Shown here: piece after piece, positions 11,169-22,023 of the stretch | Numbering within the stretch: position 1 is the first letter of the stretch | Layout of the letters: each line of letters opens with the position of its first letter | Origin: Nemertoderma westbladi | Lineage: Eukaryota > Xenacoelomorpha > Nemertodermatida > Nemertodermatidae | Direction of reading: 5' to 3' | Assembly: GCA_032718475.1 (NCBI GenBank) | Contig: JAUCBJ010007808.1 | Span: 1-28,504, forward strand | DNA: 28,504 bases | The notes under the pieces: generated by a model | Seen by the model: only the letters and a program-made list of their open reading frames with translations | Databases searched by the model: none | What the model was told of the DNA's origin: nothing | Made by a program: the position numbers and the translations under genes

Positions 11169-11316
11169 AAACTGGTATTCATAGAATTTAGTCTTGCTTA
11201 AGTTAGTATTAGCTGTAACTTATATTTCAAGTCACATGAAGATGTGACTAAGTAGGTAGGAATGCTTACTACTTCTATATTGGCTTTCATACAAACAGTA
11301 TAGTTATTGCAGATAG

Positions 11317-11514
11317 TGGCGCACTTTGACCGCAAGCGAAAATCGTGATCTTCAGCGCAAATTGACCGCACATTGATATAATGTATAGTTTATTGTTTTG
11401 GTTAGAAAATACTGCCACTGGAACCTGCTCCTTTCCCTTAATGTTTTTATTTAAATTAAATTAATTTTTCAAACCCACTAAAATTTATTTTGTGTTTGCG
11501 GTCAATCCGCGCCA
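11317..11514. mobile_element. Candidate MITE (about 198 bp)
   Basis: Ends TGGCGCACTTTGACCGCAA (11317-11335) and TTGCGGTCAATCCGCGCCA (11496-11514) are inverted repeats matching at 16 of 19 positions. A further internal copy of the end motif lies at 11355-11370. The interior is AT rich and non-coding. No clear target-site duplication was found, so the superfamily is open. Confidence 0.5.
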
Positions 11515-13154
<1,640 letters not shown>

Positions 13155-13219
13155 CCATGAACTCTGTTTGGAATCGGTTGGTGCGATGACGTCAGTGGTG
13201 GTGTAAGACTGCCACAGTT

Positions 13220-14779
13220 CTAGTGCACTCTGCGAGAGGTGATGTCATTTGCGATGGGTTGGGGGTGAAGGGCTCCCGGGATATCTCGTACCGAGTAAAC
13301 TTCTGGAGTGAAAAGGAGATTCGCGAGAGGTCTGCAAGCAGCCGCTGAAGCCAAATAGGCAGTCGGTGCGAGCTGCTTGGCAGAGCTCATCCCAAGGCAT
13401 CCCAATCGGGCAGGAAGTGAAGCCTGCTTCCATGCCTTGTCGTCGATTTGCGAGTTGGCGATGTCTTGGAGGGAGGATCGTTGGAGTTGGTCGTATTGCT
13501 CTAGAATCGCCGGGAATTCAAAGCATGGGGCGGAGCGCAAGAAGTACAGAAGGCGGGGTATGGCGAAGGAATTCTTCAGGAGAAAAAACGCGTGGTGACT
13601 ATCGAGCGATGATAACCGGCTACTCATAGTCTCCAGATCAGATACCTTTGCCTCAAGACATTTCACCATTGCGAATTTCCCTATTGGCACGCCCAGCATC
13701 GTGAGGTTGGCGAGGTTGGGTACTAAGATTCCCTCGCAGATGCTGTTGAACTCTTTGTGGATGCGATGGCGCTCCTCTTCGGGTGTTTCTCCCAGAAAAA
13801 ATAACTCGCATTTCTTAGAGTTTAAAGTTAACCCGCACTTCCGTCCTTCCTCGATAACTGTCTGGAGATCCTGTAGCACGATCTCATATTTGTCTGCGAA
13901 GTTTCCATCATCAAGATACCAGACGTCAAATTTAGATTTCAGCGAGTGGTTGAGATCGTTCGTGACATCTCCAAACAATGCAGGACCTTCGGGGTCTCCC
14001 TGTTGCGGACCTTCTTCGGAGAGGATCACCTTGTCTCCGTGTATTAGGAAACTATAATCACCATAGGCTGCCCGAGTATAATTATAAATCATCGGATAGC
14101 GCTGATGGATTGTCTCTAGGAGAGAGTCTCTACGGAGCGTGTTAAAGGCATTACTGAAATCGACTTTCAGTAAAACCGAGCAACCGTTATTATCTGCTGA
14201 GACATACGAACGCGTTGCGTGTGCTGCTGCTTCGGCTCCGTTCTTGGTCCAGATGCCGAGCTGAGTGGAACCATATGAGGCTGACCTCTCTTCCTTCACG
14301 AGTGAGCCGACGTATTTTGAGCACAGTCGTCGCCATGTCATACCAACAGCGATTGTCCGGATTCCTACACTCTTCACAAATGCGAAGAGGTTTGCTCCAA
14401 AGAAGAGTGGTCCGATACAGTCTGGGATCTTACCGGCAACAACAAGGTCGACGAACTTGCACATGGAGTTAAGAAGTCGGGATGCTGACTCTCCATTTTC
14501 AGCCCTTATGAGATCTTTGATGGCCTGGGGTCGGATACCATCCGGCCCACCTGCGCTACCACTCGGAAATGTGGTGATCAGTTTGCATAGTACCTGTGGT
14601 GAACAAGGTGTTGCATTTGGCTGCACTGGGGGAGGGGGGTCGCGTCTGTCTGCTGGGCGAGGAGGGTGCTTAGCTTTCAGGGCCTGCAGCGTCTCGGGAG
14701 TGTTCGGTGCCATTGAGTCCGTCGATGATGCGAGTCTGATAGCACCTCTGACATCGCCGTCTTCTATCTTCTCCGCCAC
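13220..14779 (-). pseudogene. Reverse transcriptase part of the RLE element
   Basis: A 519-codon open stretch. It begins in a Pro-rich segment and then shows FPSGSAGGPDGIRPQ, IRTIAVGMTWRRL, the motif A block LLKVDFSNAFNTLRRD, the motif B block EGPQQGDPEGPALF and the motif C block WYLDDGNFA, followed by GLTLNSKKCELFFLG (motif D/E). The catalytic aspartates are therefore still present. The frame differs from those of the upstream zinc-finger piece and the downstream endonuclease piece, so the copy cannot make the full protein. The ORF start is nominal: the original protein continued upstream. Confidence 0.85.
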
Positions 14780-14892
14780 TGCAGTGGCAAGGCGGATCTC
14801 ATCCCGATTATTCTGATGTCATGCCGATGTGGTATTCGTTTCTGGAGGAGGCGTGATGAAGGGGGAACATGATGATGCGGCGATGTTCTTGT

Positions 14893-15333
14893 TCACTGTG
14901 AGGCTAGGGACAGTTGTTGTCGCCTTCCTCCGCACTTAGGAGCCGCTATACAGCGGTGACCTGCGATCAGAAGCTTAAACCAACTATCAACTAATGACGG
15001 GTCTGCGACTATGGCCATGAACAGATCGGATAAGAGGCTGGCGAGATTAGCTCGGGATGCCTTTGGGACATGTTTTAGTTGCTTAGCCCGATTGCCAATT
15101 AACATTTTAACAAGAGTCTGGGGGTCTGTGATGGCGATGTTCAGCGATGTCACTGGATCATCAATAGCTTCGGCTGGTTGCTGGCTGTGTGAGGTTCCTC
15201 CTTGGATAGGTGGCAGTCGCGGGTCATCCGGTCTGGATTGACCAGAGCCGAAGCACCTATTATCGGTGGGACCATGAACACATAATTTGTTGTTTAAGTT
15301 GATACGGAGACTTTTGTTGCAGACGGGGCACAC
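14893..15333 (-). pseudogene. N-terminal zinc-finger part of the RLE element
   Basis: Starts with VCPVCNKSLRINLNN and continues to an H and C (VHGPTDNRC), a C2HC finger typical of the nucleic-acid-binding N-terminal region of this retroelement group. It is followed by a Pro/Ser linker and a helical segment (SLLSDLFMAIVADPSLVDSW, then LIAGHRCIAAP). It is out of frame with both the Ulp1 piece and the RT piece. Confidence 0.65.
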
Positions 15334-15470
15334 GCATTATGACGGATCCCTTCTGAATTCGGCCCGGGACTCCGTTGGTGCGTATCTCTGAGACGATTGT
15401 GGCTGATGAGGTTCATCAGGCTGTGTTGGCGTGGTTCTTTGAGGTTCGTCTTTTTCAGGCTGCGCTGGTG

Positions 15471-15995
15471 CTATTCTCTGAGGCGAGTGACTGGCTGCCG
15501 AGGTTCGACAGGCTGCGTGGAGATGGGGATTCTAATGATGGATTCAAGTTCATCGAGTAGGGACTCCCTATATACCTGGATCGTCTCATCGTTGATGTCT
15601 AATGGGGATCCACCCTCGATAACCATCTTCGCAAACCGACAGAGGTAAATTGGTAATATCCCAAATTGGTAGGAGTTGTATTGTCGCCTGGCCAGTGGTA
15701 GGTCGATTTTGAGGTGAGGGGGTGTTATGTTGAGCCTTCCAGCTTCTAACATTGCCCAATCTCTGATTATATTTACCACCTGATCATTTGAGTTCCCAAG
15801 TGAGTCGAGGTAGGCGATGTTTCCATGTTCTGGAAAAAAGGCAGCTAGAGTCCAGTGCTTACCATTCACGTTTACAGGAAACAGTATCAAAGCAAGCAAG
15901 AAGATATTAGTGTTCCGCGTCCAACCCTTCACCGATTCGTAGCCGCCACCGCTGGCTGAGTAGCGGTCTATAAAATGGTGCAGCACCAAAAACAT
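15471..15995 (-). pseudogene. Ulp1/C48-like cysteine protease part, catalytic Cys lost
   Basis: The translation shows the C48 order: His in NGKHWTLAAFF (H47), Asp in IAYLDSLGN (D64), and RQYNSY at 104-109, where the oxyanion Gln and catalytic site should follow. The expected D-C-G is Q-F-G (110-112), with extra residues before IYLCRFA; at DNA level CCAATTT is repeated on either side, suggesting a small duplication. The catalytic cysteine is thus missing. Residues before H47 are only partly preserved, because the element is truncated at its 5' end near 15995. In related elements this domain may process the polyprotein or remove SUMO, a role not established here. Confidence 0.75.
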
Positions 15996-16256
15996 GAAAA
16001 AACATTAAATTTAATGGAAAAGTAAATTGTACATATGAGTGAAGTAAAGAATTATTATATATTATAGTATTACAGTATATGAATAAAAATCAATAATAAT
16101 AAGGGTAAACCCGACCACTATAACATTTATAATACAATAATTATTGTCTGCTTAGTATTGGGTTGTGAGGTCTTGACCCCCTAGGCCTGCTCTGTCACCG
16201 AACCCCGGACCACACCAAGAACGCCGGCTAAGGCAAAGGGATGATGACCTTACAGT
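15996..16256. other. Short AT-rich spacer
   Basis: No gene or motif recognised between the truncated end of the RLE element and the tandem duplication. Confidence 0.4.
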
Positions 16257-16838
16257 AGGAGGGCGAATAGCAGCCTCCTTAATGCCTCCGAGTAACGCTG
16301 CTAGACCGCGCTCCCGCATTGTGTCCCGTCTCCCAACAAGAGTCTCCACCAGGTGTCCTATGAAGACTTATGCTTCATGCCACCAGACCCCATCTGATGT
16401 TCCTGCGACATCTGATAACATTCTGCGGTCATCACACATCGTCCACTAATAATATTGCATTAGTGGCCAATAAAATCGATGGAATTAATAATGTAAGCCA
16501 TACCGATAAAAGTAATGCAATAATCATTCAGACAGGCAGGACTAGGAGGGCGAATAGCAGCCTCCTTAATGCCTCCGAGTAACGCTGCTAGACCGCGCTC
16601 CCGCATTGTGTCCCGTCTCCCAACAAGAGTCTCCACCAGGTGTCGTATGAAGACTTCTGCTTCATGCCACCAGACCCCATCTGATGTTCCTGCGACATCT
16701 GATAACATTCTGCGGTCATCACACATCGTCCACTAATAATATTGCATTAGTGGCCAATAAAATCGATGGAATTAATAATGTAAGCAATAATGTAAGTAAT
16801 AAAAGTAATGCAATAATCATTCAGACAGGCAGGACTAG
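16257..16838. repeat. Tandem duplication, two units of about 287-295 bp
   Basis: Unit 1 is 16257-16543 and unit 2 is 16544-16838. Both start AGGAGGGCGAATAGCAG and end with CAGACAGGCAGGACTAG. They differ at a few bases (for example CCTATGAAG against CGTATGAAG) and by a 7-bp expansion near 16787. On the minus strand both encode HLVETLVGRRDTMRERGLAA, but unit 1 has a stop (TAA near 16370) that unit 2 lacks. The origin of the unit is unknown. Confidence 0.92.
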
Positions 16839-16931
16839 CTACCGGTCTTAAGTCGAAACTGAAAGCTTTTTTGACATACGATATAGTACCAATACTGCTA
16901 CTAATAGGCATGCTAGAACTAAATTTAGTAA
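16839..16931. other. Spacer before the MITE
   Basis: Nothing recognised. It ends with the TAA target copy at 16929-16931. Confidence 0.4.
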
Positions 16932-17121
16932 GGCCGCGTTCACACTACCGAGTCAATGTCAAAGACAAAATGTAAAAAAAATAACAAAAAATTTATCTTT
17001 TTCTAGAACGCCATTATGTATTATATTAGGCCTATATAATGTATTATTATTTATTATTGCTAGCTTAGCTATATTTATTTTCTTTTGACTTTGACTTTGA
17101 CTCGGTAGTGTGAACGCGGCC
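16932..17121. mobile_element. Harbinger-like MITE with 25+ bp terminal inverted repeats
   Basis: 190 bp flanked by TAA on both sides (16929-16931 and 17122-17124). The ends are perfect inverted repeats over 25 bp (starting GGCCGCGTTCACACTACCG) and extend to about 38 bp with two mismatches. The interior is AT rich, contains ATTATATTAGGCCTATATAAT-type dyad sequence and has no ORF. A 3-bp TWA-type duplication fits the PIF/Harbinger superfamily; a transposase elsewhere would have moved it. The near-identity of the arms suggests recent insertion. Confidence 0.85.
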
Positions 17122-17229
17122 TAACAGTTTATGAATACCGATATTTTTTAAGAGCTAGTTGTAACTAAATTAAGTCAATGCTCTAACTAAAGTGGGTTGG
17201 TTTTAGTAACAGATAGCTCTTAATAAGCA

Positions 17230-17279
17230 TAGTTACAGCTACAGTATTACTAAAAGCTGTCACTAAGTAGCTGTAACTA
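17230..17279. other. 13-bp stem hairpin across the ORF B stop codon
   Basis: TAGTTACAGCTAC (17230-17242) and GTAGCTGTAACTA (17267-17279) are perfect inverted repeats with a 24-base loop. The stop codon of the minus-strand ORF (17263-17265) lies in the loop near the stem. It could be an RNA 3' structure or the remains of another foldback insertion. Confidence 0.5.
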
Positions 17280-19809
17280 ATGCGACTATTTCCTCGCAAA
17301 TTCGTCTATTTAGCATCCCAAAACCTCGACCAATTCCTCGTGACCGATCAGTTGTCACTACAGTTGGTAGAACGTCTGGGAACGCGCGAGAAGCGGACGA
17401 CGCAGACCCAAGAGTAGCTTGCGCCCCCTGTTGATCAGCTGGTGTATGTCCCGATCCTCCTACTGGATCTCTAGGAAGCGATACCGTATCCCGAGTAACT
17501 CGAATGGTCGGCTCAACTCCCTTGCGTTCTTCTATATTAATAATTTTCTTTAATTGTTGGCCCACTTTCTGGACCCGTATGATCCTACCCTGTCCGTCCT
17601 CCCGAGGGTGACGTGCAGACGGCGCAACCGGAGTGGCTGGTATATTCGTCGCCTCTAGGACCTCTTCTTCCTCGAATACACTCGCTCGTATACGTTTATG
17701 GTAAAACACGGCTCGGTACGCCCATGCGACGGTTAACCAAGCTCCTTTGTTCCGCTTTTCAGTTCGGAAACGATCGAATTCACCATACGTAATGCGATTA
17801 ACGACTTTCTGAAAATTCCACGTGTTTTTGTTATCCGGGTGAATCTGTAGTAGATACTCGCGCACTACTCGGAATCCGCTGTCGTGGGGCAAAATATCGA
17901 CAACCTCGATAAGTTCGTCATATTGGGGCATAGCGGAGATATATCCTTCCGACATCATTGTTTGAGGATTTACCGCCCAAAATCCGAGATGCGCTCTCAT
18001 CGGAAACCGTCTTCTTTGTGCCGATACATGTTCGTCGGCTAAATCTTCCCACTCATCAAATAACTTCCTCACGAGTTTTACAGATTCGTGTTCATAAGGT
18101 ATGTCTCTTAGTTGGCATTCAGATGCTCGATGTCCTTTTATATTGCAGTAAGTACATTGAGCCATAAATCTCCAGCAAGTATAAAAGGTATGAGACCCTT
18201 GATCCCCACACCATCCACAGATTAGCTGAGTCGTAGTAATGTGCTTTCCACTGCACTTTGTCATATGATGTCCAGCGACGCCACATTTACTACACATCGT
18301 ATTGGCAGGGTACCACACTCGTTCGTATATAAGATCTCCAATCGGTCGAGCGCTTCCTCCCATACTATAATCGTAATCATCTGGGTCTATGGGTTGGTAG
18401 GTTTCTGAAGGTTGTATACAAACTATAGCATCTGTTGCTTCAAGTTGTCGAATCTCCGTCTGAGATTTCTTCGGGAGGTTCCTTTCTATCTCAAGAAGTT
18501 CCTCCAAAGGATCGTCGGCGATCGTAGTAGTTACTTCGAAATCATCACCAAGGTGACCGATAGGCGCGCGCGTCTGCCGTGATTCTTCCGTAATTTCCAC
18601 GATACGTTCTCCTTCATAGGGTAACAATGTAAACATAGATGGTCTTTCGATAAGAGATCCCGCACAGCGAAGATACACGTCTCGAAATATACTAAATCCT
18701 GCTCGAGTAAAGGCATTACACTGAGCGTCGGAGTTGTAGAAGGGTTCAAGGAATCGTCTAAACACGTCGGTACGAATTCTCCCTTCCATGTAGAACGTAT
18801 GATCTTCTCCGAGACAAAGTGGATGTCTTTTGAGAGTCCGAGACACAATGTCGGCGATTAGGCAAACATTCACTGACGACTCTATTGCTAAATAATATTG
18901 TAAAACCGCTCTTGGAGGTGACGTAATAGCCCAATACACGCATCCTCTCCATTTAAGCTGTGATTCAAACTCACTCATATCTGGAGTATCACCTTCTCCA
19001 TAAGTTTCAATATACTTGTTTCTCTTATTTTCCTTATAATCCCAATTGAATAACAGGTAGGAAATGTATCCGGTTCCAGTCTTCTGAGTATTATACTCAC
19101 TAAAATATCCCTGTTCTATAGACCACAAAATAAGAGGTCGAGTGTCGACGTAAGGTGTCGGTAGTCGGTCATCGCTGTCCGTCATGCCGGCGAAGTCGCT
19201 AATTAAGTCCTCCCTTATTCCTGATCCAATCTTTACAACAGTTTTATCTAAAATCATGTTTCTTACCATCTTCGGTAGCATTCTAGCGTCAATATTACAA
19301 GCTTGGTCCATCTTCTTTACTATGTCGGTGATAAGATGGTGTCGCTTTGTATTCGCTGGAGGTATCGGCATTCGTTTGTCGCTCCTCTGTCTACTGAAAA
19401 CGTGCAGGACTCCGTCCGCCGCTCTAATTTGTATAGTCTTAGAAGTCAAACTCTGCTGATGACTGCCGCCCTCGTTATCGTAAAACATGTAACCATTTTC
19501 CTGAAACGATCTGAACGTCCTATTCCATTCATCCAACAATTCTTCCGAAGGTTGCCAAATCTTCTCTATGTCCTTATCATCTTCGAAACGAATAACCTTA
19601 CCTCGCCAATCCGCGGCAATATCTGTATCCGACTCGAAGGTTCCGGTTCCAATCCATAAACGAATCGTCTTGGTTAAATATCCTTTCAAATTACTCGGAG
19701 CTATATTGGCACCAGCTCTATCCAGTTCCTTAAAGTCTTGAATATGAGGTGGAACGTTGTACACGACCTTTTGAGTAATATGTCTACGTAAATCATATAT
19801 CTTACTCAT
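17263..19809 (-). CDS. Zinc-knuckle protein with DEDD-exonuclease-like region (ORF B)
   Basis: 848 uninterrupted codons. Its ATG overlaps the stop of the preceding ORF (ATGA, 19809-19806), suggesting coupled translation. Residues 105-330 look like a DEDD 3'-5' exonuclease fold: YMFYDNEGG with D111/E113 (Exo I), IQIRAADGVLHVF as the next strand, VVKIGSGIREDL with D201 (Exo II), YVDTRPLILW, then QYYLAIESSVNVCLIADIV, where the usual Exo III Asp is E310. Three zinc knuckles follow: C506/C509/H514/C519, C531/C534/H540/C545 and C552/C555/H560/C565. The C-terminal third is basic and then Ser/Gly/Pro rich. Zinc knuckles suggest a Gag-like nucleic-acid-binding role. The exonuclease call is by motif only and activity is uncertain. 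The family is not recognised. Its intact frame contrasts with the decayed elements on both sides. Confidence 0.7.
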   Translation of the reverse strand: MSKIYDLRRHITQKVVYNVPPHIQDFKELDRAGANIAPSNLKGYLTKTIRLWIGTGTFESDTDIAADWRGKVIRFEDDKDIEKIWQPSEELLDEWNRTFRSFQENGYMFYDNEGGSHQQSLTSKTIQIRAADGVLHVFSRQRSDKRMPIPPANTKRHHLITDIVKKMDQACNIDARMLPKMVRNMILDKTVVKIGSGIREDLISDFAGMTDSDDRLPTPYVDTRPLILWSIEQGYFSEYNTQKTGTGYISYLLFNWDYKENKRNKYIETYGEGDTPDMSEFESQLKWRGCVYWAITSPPRAVLQYYLAIESSVNVCLIADIVSRTLKRHPLCLGEDHTFYMEGRIRTDVFRRFLEPFYNSDAQCNAFTRAGFSIFRDVYLRCAGSLIERPSMFTLLPYEGERIVEITEESRQTRAPIGHLGDDFEVTTTIADDPLEELLEIERNLPKKSQTEIRQLEATDAIVCIQPSETYQPIDPDDYDYSMGGSARPIGDLIYERVWYPANTMCSKCGVAGHHMTKCSGKHITTTQLICGWCGDQGSHTFYTCWRFMAQCTYCNIKGHRASECQLRDIPYEHESVKLVRKLFDEWEDLADEHVSAQRRRFPMRAHLGFWAVNPQTMMSEGYISAMPQYDELIEVVDILPHDSGFRVVREYLLQIHPDNKNTWNFQKVVNRITYGEFDRFRTEKRNKGAWLTVAWAYRAVFYHKRIRASVFEEEEVLEATNIPATPVAPSARHPREDGQGRIIRVQKVGQQLKKIINIEERKGVEPTIRVTRDTVSLPRDPVGGSGHTPADQQGAQATLGSASSASRAFPDVLPTVVTTDRSRGIGRGFGMLNRRICEEIVALVTAT

Positions 19810-20846
19810 ATCGCTAAAAACAACTGCAGGAAGAACTCCAAGTTCGAAATGATTTCTGGATGATCCACGATGGGTATTTCGTACGTCGTATCCTGTCGGA
19901 CTGGTATACTAATAGGAAAATTGAGTGTCGTACTCAATGGTTTCGTAGTTGAAGTACTATATGGTTGCATTTCTCTTGTCCTCTCCGGGGATGCAATCTG
20001 TAGTCTCTGAATAACGTTTTGAGCAAAGTTTATGCTCTCGAAAACTTCCGGTGTCATCTCCTTAGCTGGAGTTTGATCGTGTGACGTCCAATGGTAAGGT
20101 AGGCTCGCGAGTCTTCCGCCCCATTCTTCCATCTCACCTTTCTCGAAAGCCTTGTAGGCTCTGTATAGGCTAAGAGCTTCTTTCTTTTCGCGGGTTGACT
20201 GATTTGCCTCGTCCAGCGTAAGTTCAAATACATTGGGTTCAACAACCTTAGGTGGGTAAATGACAGTTTCTCCCGCCTTTGGTCCGGTCATAGCAAATGA
20301 ATGATATGGATTCGATAAAGGATACCCTCCTTCCTGGTAGCGTAGTTGTTGATGATTCGAACACCTCGCCAATATCGGTTCGGGATTTTCCTTATTCAAA
20401 CGCATCGGAATCGCATTTCGTTGTTCGCGCATACAAGAACCACATTGATAATAAAGTTTATACACTGAAAATGCTTCCTTGGTTTCTCTATCGTCCCCTC
20501 GAGTTCGTCTGTAAAGATGCATTCCATCAAATTCATCTCTTACCGCGGGCATAGGTTCGTGCGCCTTTAGGTATTGCATGGTATGATACAAACGACTAAT
20601 TTCAGTATCGGGGTCTTCGCTAATGTTGGTTTGGCGCAAACTTTCGATTCTTTCGTTTAATGCGTTTTGCCTTCTCTTTAATACATTTGAGTCATATTTA
20701 GTTCTCGCGAGTTTCGCTGTACTTTCCGATAATTCTTTTATACCGAATATAGTATAATCCTTGGCTCCAAATCTTTCGAATGGCGCTGCTGCCTCCTCTT
20801 GGATATCATATCCCCATCTCGGCTCTCCTTGTATCCCTTTCTCCAT
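19806..20846 (-). CDS. Unrecognised 346-residue protein, first ORF of the pair (ORF A)
   Basis: Starts with MEKGIQGEPRWGYD and is uninterrupted. Residues about 40-75 are predicted by eye as a coiled coil (KLARTKYDSNVLKRRQNALN). A possible zinc site lies at C135/C138 and C162/H165 (YYQCGSCM ... ARCSNHQ). RLASLP at 245-250 recurs in the neighbouring BEL/Pao pol. The C-terminal part is Thr/Pro rich and ends in a hydrophobic tail (ISNLEFFLQLFLAI). The 4-base ATGA overlap with the next ORF and the shared strand indicate one transcript. Position and the companion zinc-knuckle ORF suggest the N-terminal Gag part of a retroelement, perhaps the BEL/Pao family just upstream. No homologue is recognised and a host origin is not excluded. 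Confidence 0.6.
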   Translation of the reverse strand: MEKGIQGEPRWGYDIQEEAAAPFERFGAKDYTIFGIKELSESTAKLARTKYDSNVLKRRQNALNERIESLRQTNISEDPDTEISRLYHTMQYLKAHEPMPAVRDEFDGMHLYRRTRGDDRETKEAFSVYKLYYQCGSCMREQRNAIPMRLNKENPEPILARCSNHQQLRYQEGGYPLSNPYHSFAMTGPKAGETVIYPPKVVEPNVFELTLDEANQSTREKKEALSLYRAYKAFEKGEMEEWGGRLASLPYHWTSHDQTPAKEMTPEVFESINFAQNVIQRLQIASPERTREMQPYSTSTTKPLSTTLNFPISIPVRQDTTYEIPIVDHPEIISNLEFFLQLFLAI

Positions 20847-21606
20847 AATTAGGGGTGTAGTTACATAATCATTACTACTAGAGGGAATACAACAGAGTTT
20901 GTAGTTAGTTGTGAGGAGACGTGAGAGTTTCGTCTGCCCTTTGGGCTCGACAACGCTCTAACCTCCTACCCATAGCCTAAGATCTAGGGTTTCTTTAATG
21001 ACACGCTGCTTCTTATCTAAAATTTTTTGCCGAAAAAAAACGAATTTGGGCTAAACTGGCTGTGAGTCTAAAATACTCACCTTTTGATCCCAAACTATTA
21101 TCAGAAAATAAGCAATCAAGAATTAGTAATAAATATAGGGGAGTCTATTTATTGACGTAACTTATTGAAACAAGACCGTGTAAAATTTAATTAAAATTTT
21201 AAGAAAGGCTCGCAAGTCTTCCTCTCTTGTTTCTCTAATTTTAAGTTCCACCCGACTGTACCCTGAAATCTATTCACTGGAGAAAATTTTAAAAATTTTT
21301 CAAATCCAAATGGATTGTCTAAAATTTCGAAAATGTCTCAATATTGTGAGTTCCAAGTAGAATTCCATTTCTTATACCTACAAATCCCGCTCCTATGTGA
21401 CACATAAGGGTACTACCCTCAATGTTCACATATAAAGACAATGGAATTCTACCGCTGTCCTTACTACGGTGTACAGGTACGTGGAAATCTATTTGTAAAC
21501 TCCTAATTATTTACTAGTATTAGGTGGAGATTTGTAGTCTCCAGACTCGTTACGAGTCTCTTCAAGAAGTACGAGACGTTGAGTCGGTCTGTCTACTGTA
21601 CGACCG
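20847..21606 (-). other. Non-coding interval between pol and ORF A; possible LTR plus leader
   Basis: Minus-strand reading from the end of the BEL pol to ORF A gives about 760 bp with no ORF. It contains AATAAA (21148-21153), a TTGGGATCAAAAGG stretch (about 21081-21093) that could be a tRNA primer site, and a 12-bp inverted repeat GTAGAATTCCAT (21357-21368 with 21441-21452). The order U3-like, poly(A) signal, primer site, leader, gag-like ORF fits an LTR shared by two tandem elements. No second LTR copy is present to confirm the borders. A 28-bp word (21202-21229) also occurs exactly inside pol. Confidence 0.35.
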
Positions 21607-22023
21607 TCAATTGTCCGTTCTTGTCACTCCATCCATAGATGGATGTGTGGCTAAAATTACACCTGTTATCCAGAAGCGTCTTTTTAGATTCACTTCTGCT
21701 AACAGCACGTGATCTCCCGGCTTTAATGCGCGGGTGTTATTGTACCATGTTGTTCTGGCAGAAATAGAGGGCAAATAATGGTTTTGCCATATTTCCCAGA
21801 ATTTGTTAGCCAGTAGTTGCGTGATTTTCCACGCTTTTCTACCGTAACTGTCGCTTTCTATTGGAATAGAAATAGGTGTCAAAGTTGTCGGTGCCTGCAT
21901 AAGCAGGTGTGCCGGTGTCAAAGCAAACTGAGATTGTTTGTCATCGGGTACTAATACTATTGGTCTAGTATTTAGTATTGCCTCGATTTCAACAAACAAT
22001 GTTGTCAGTTGGTCGTCTGTCAA
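21607..22023 (-). pseudogene. BEL/Pao integrase C-terminal part
   Basis: LTDDQLTTLFVEIEAILNTRP continues the integrase core of the preceding frame, followed by LTPAHLLMQAP, WKITQLLANKFWEIWQNHYL and LKPGDHVLLAEVN, the conserved C-terminal integrase blocks of BEL/Pao. The usual R-P-x-x-K-L ending is absent: the frame stops after GVTRTDN at 21607. One frameshift separates it from the upstream part. Confidence 0.85.
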
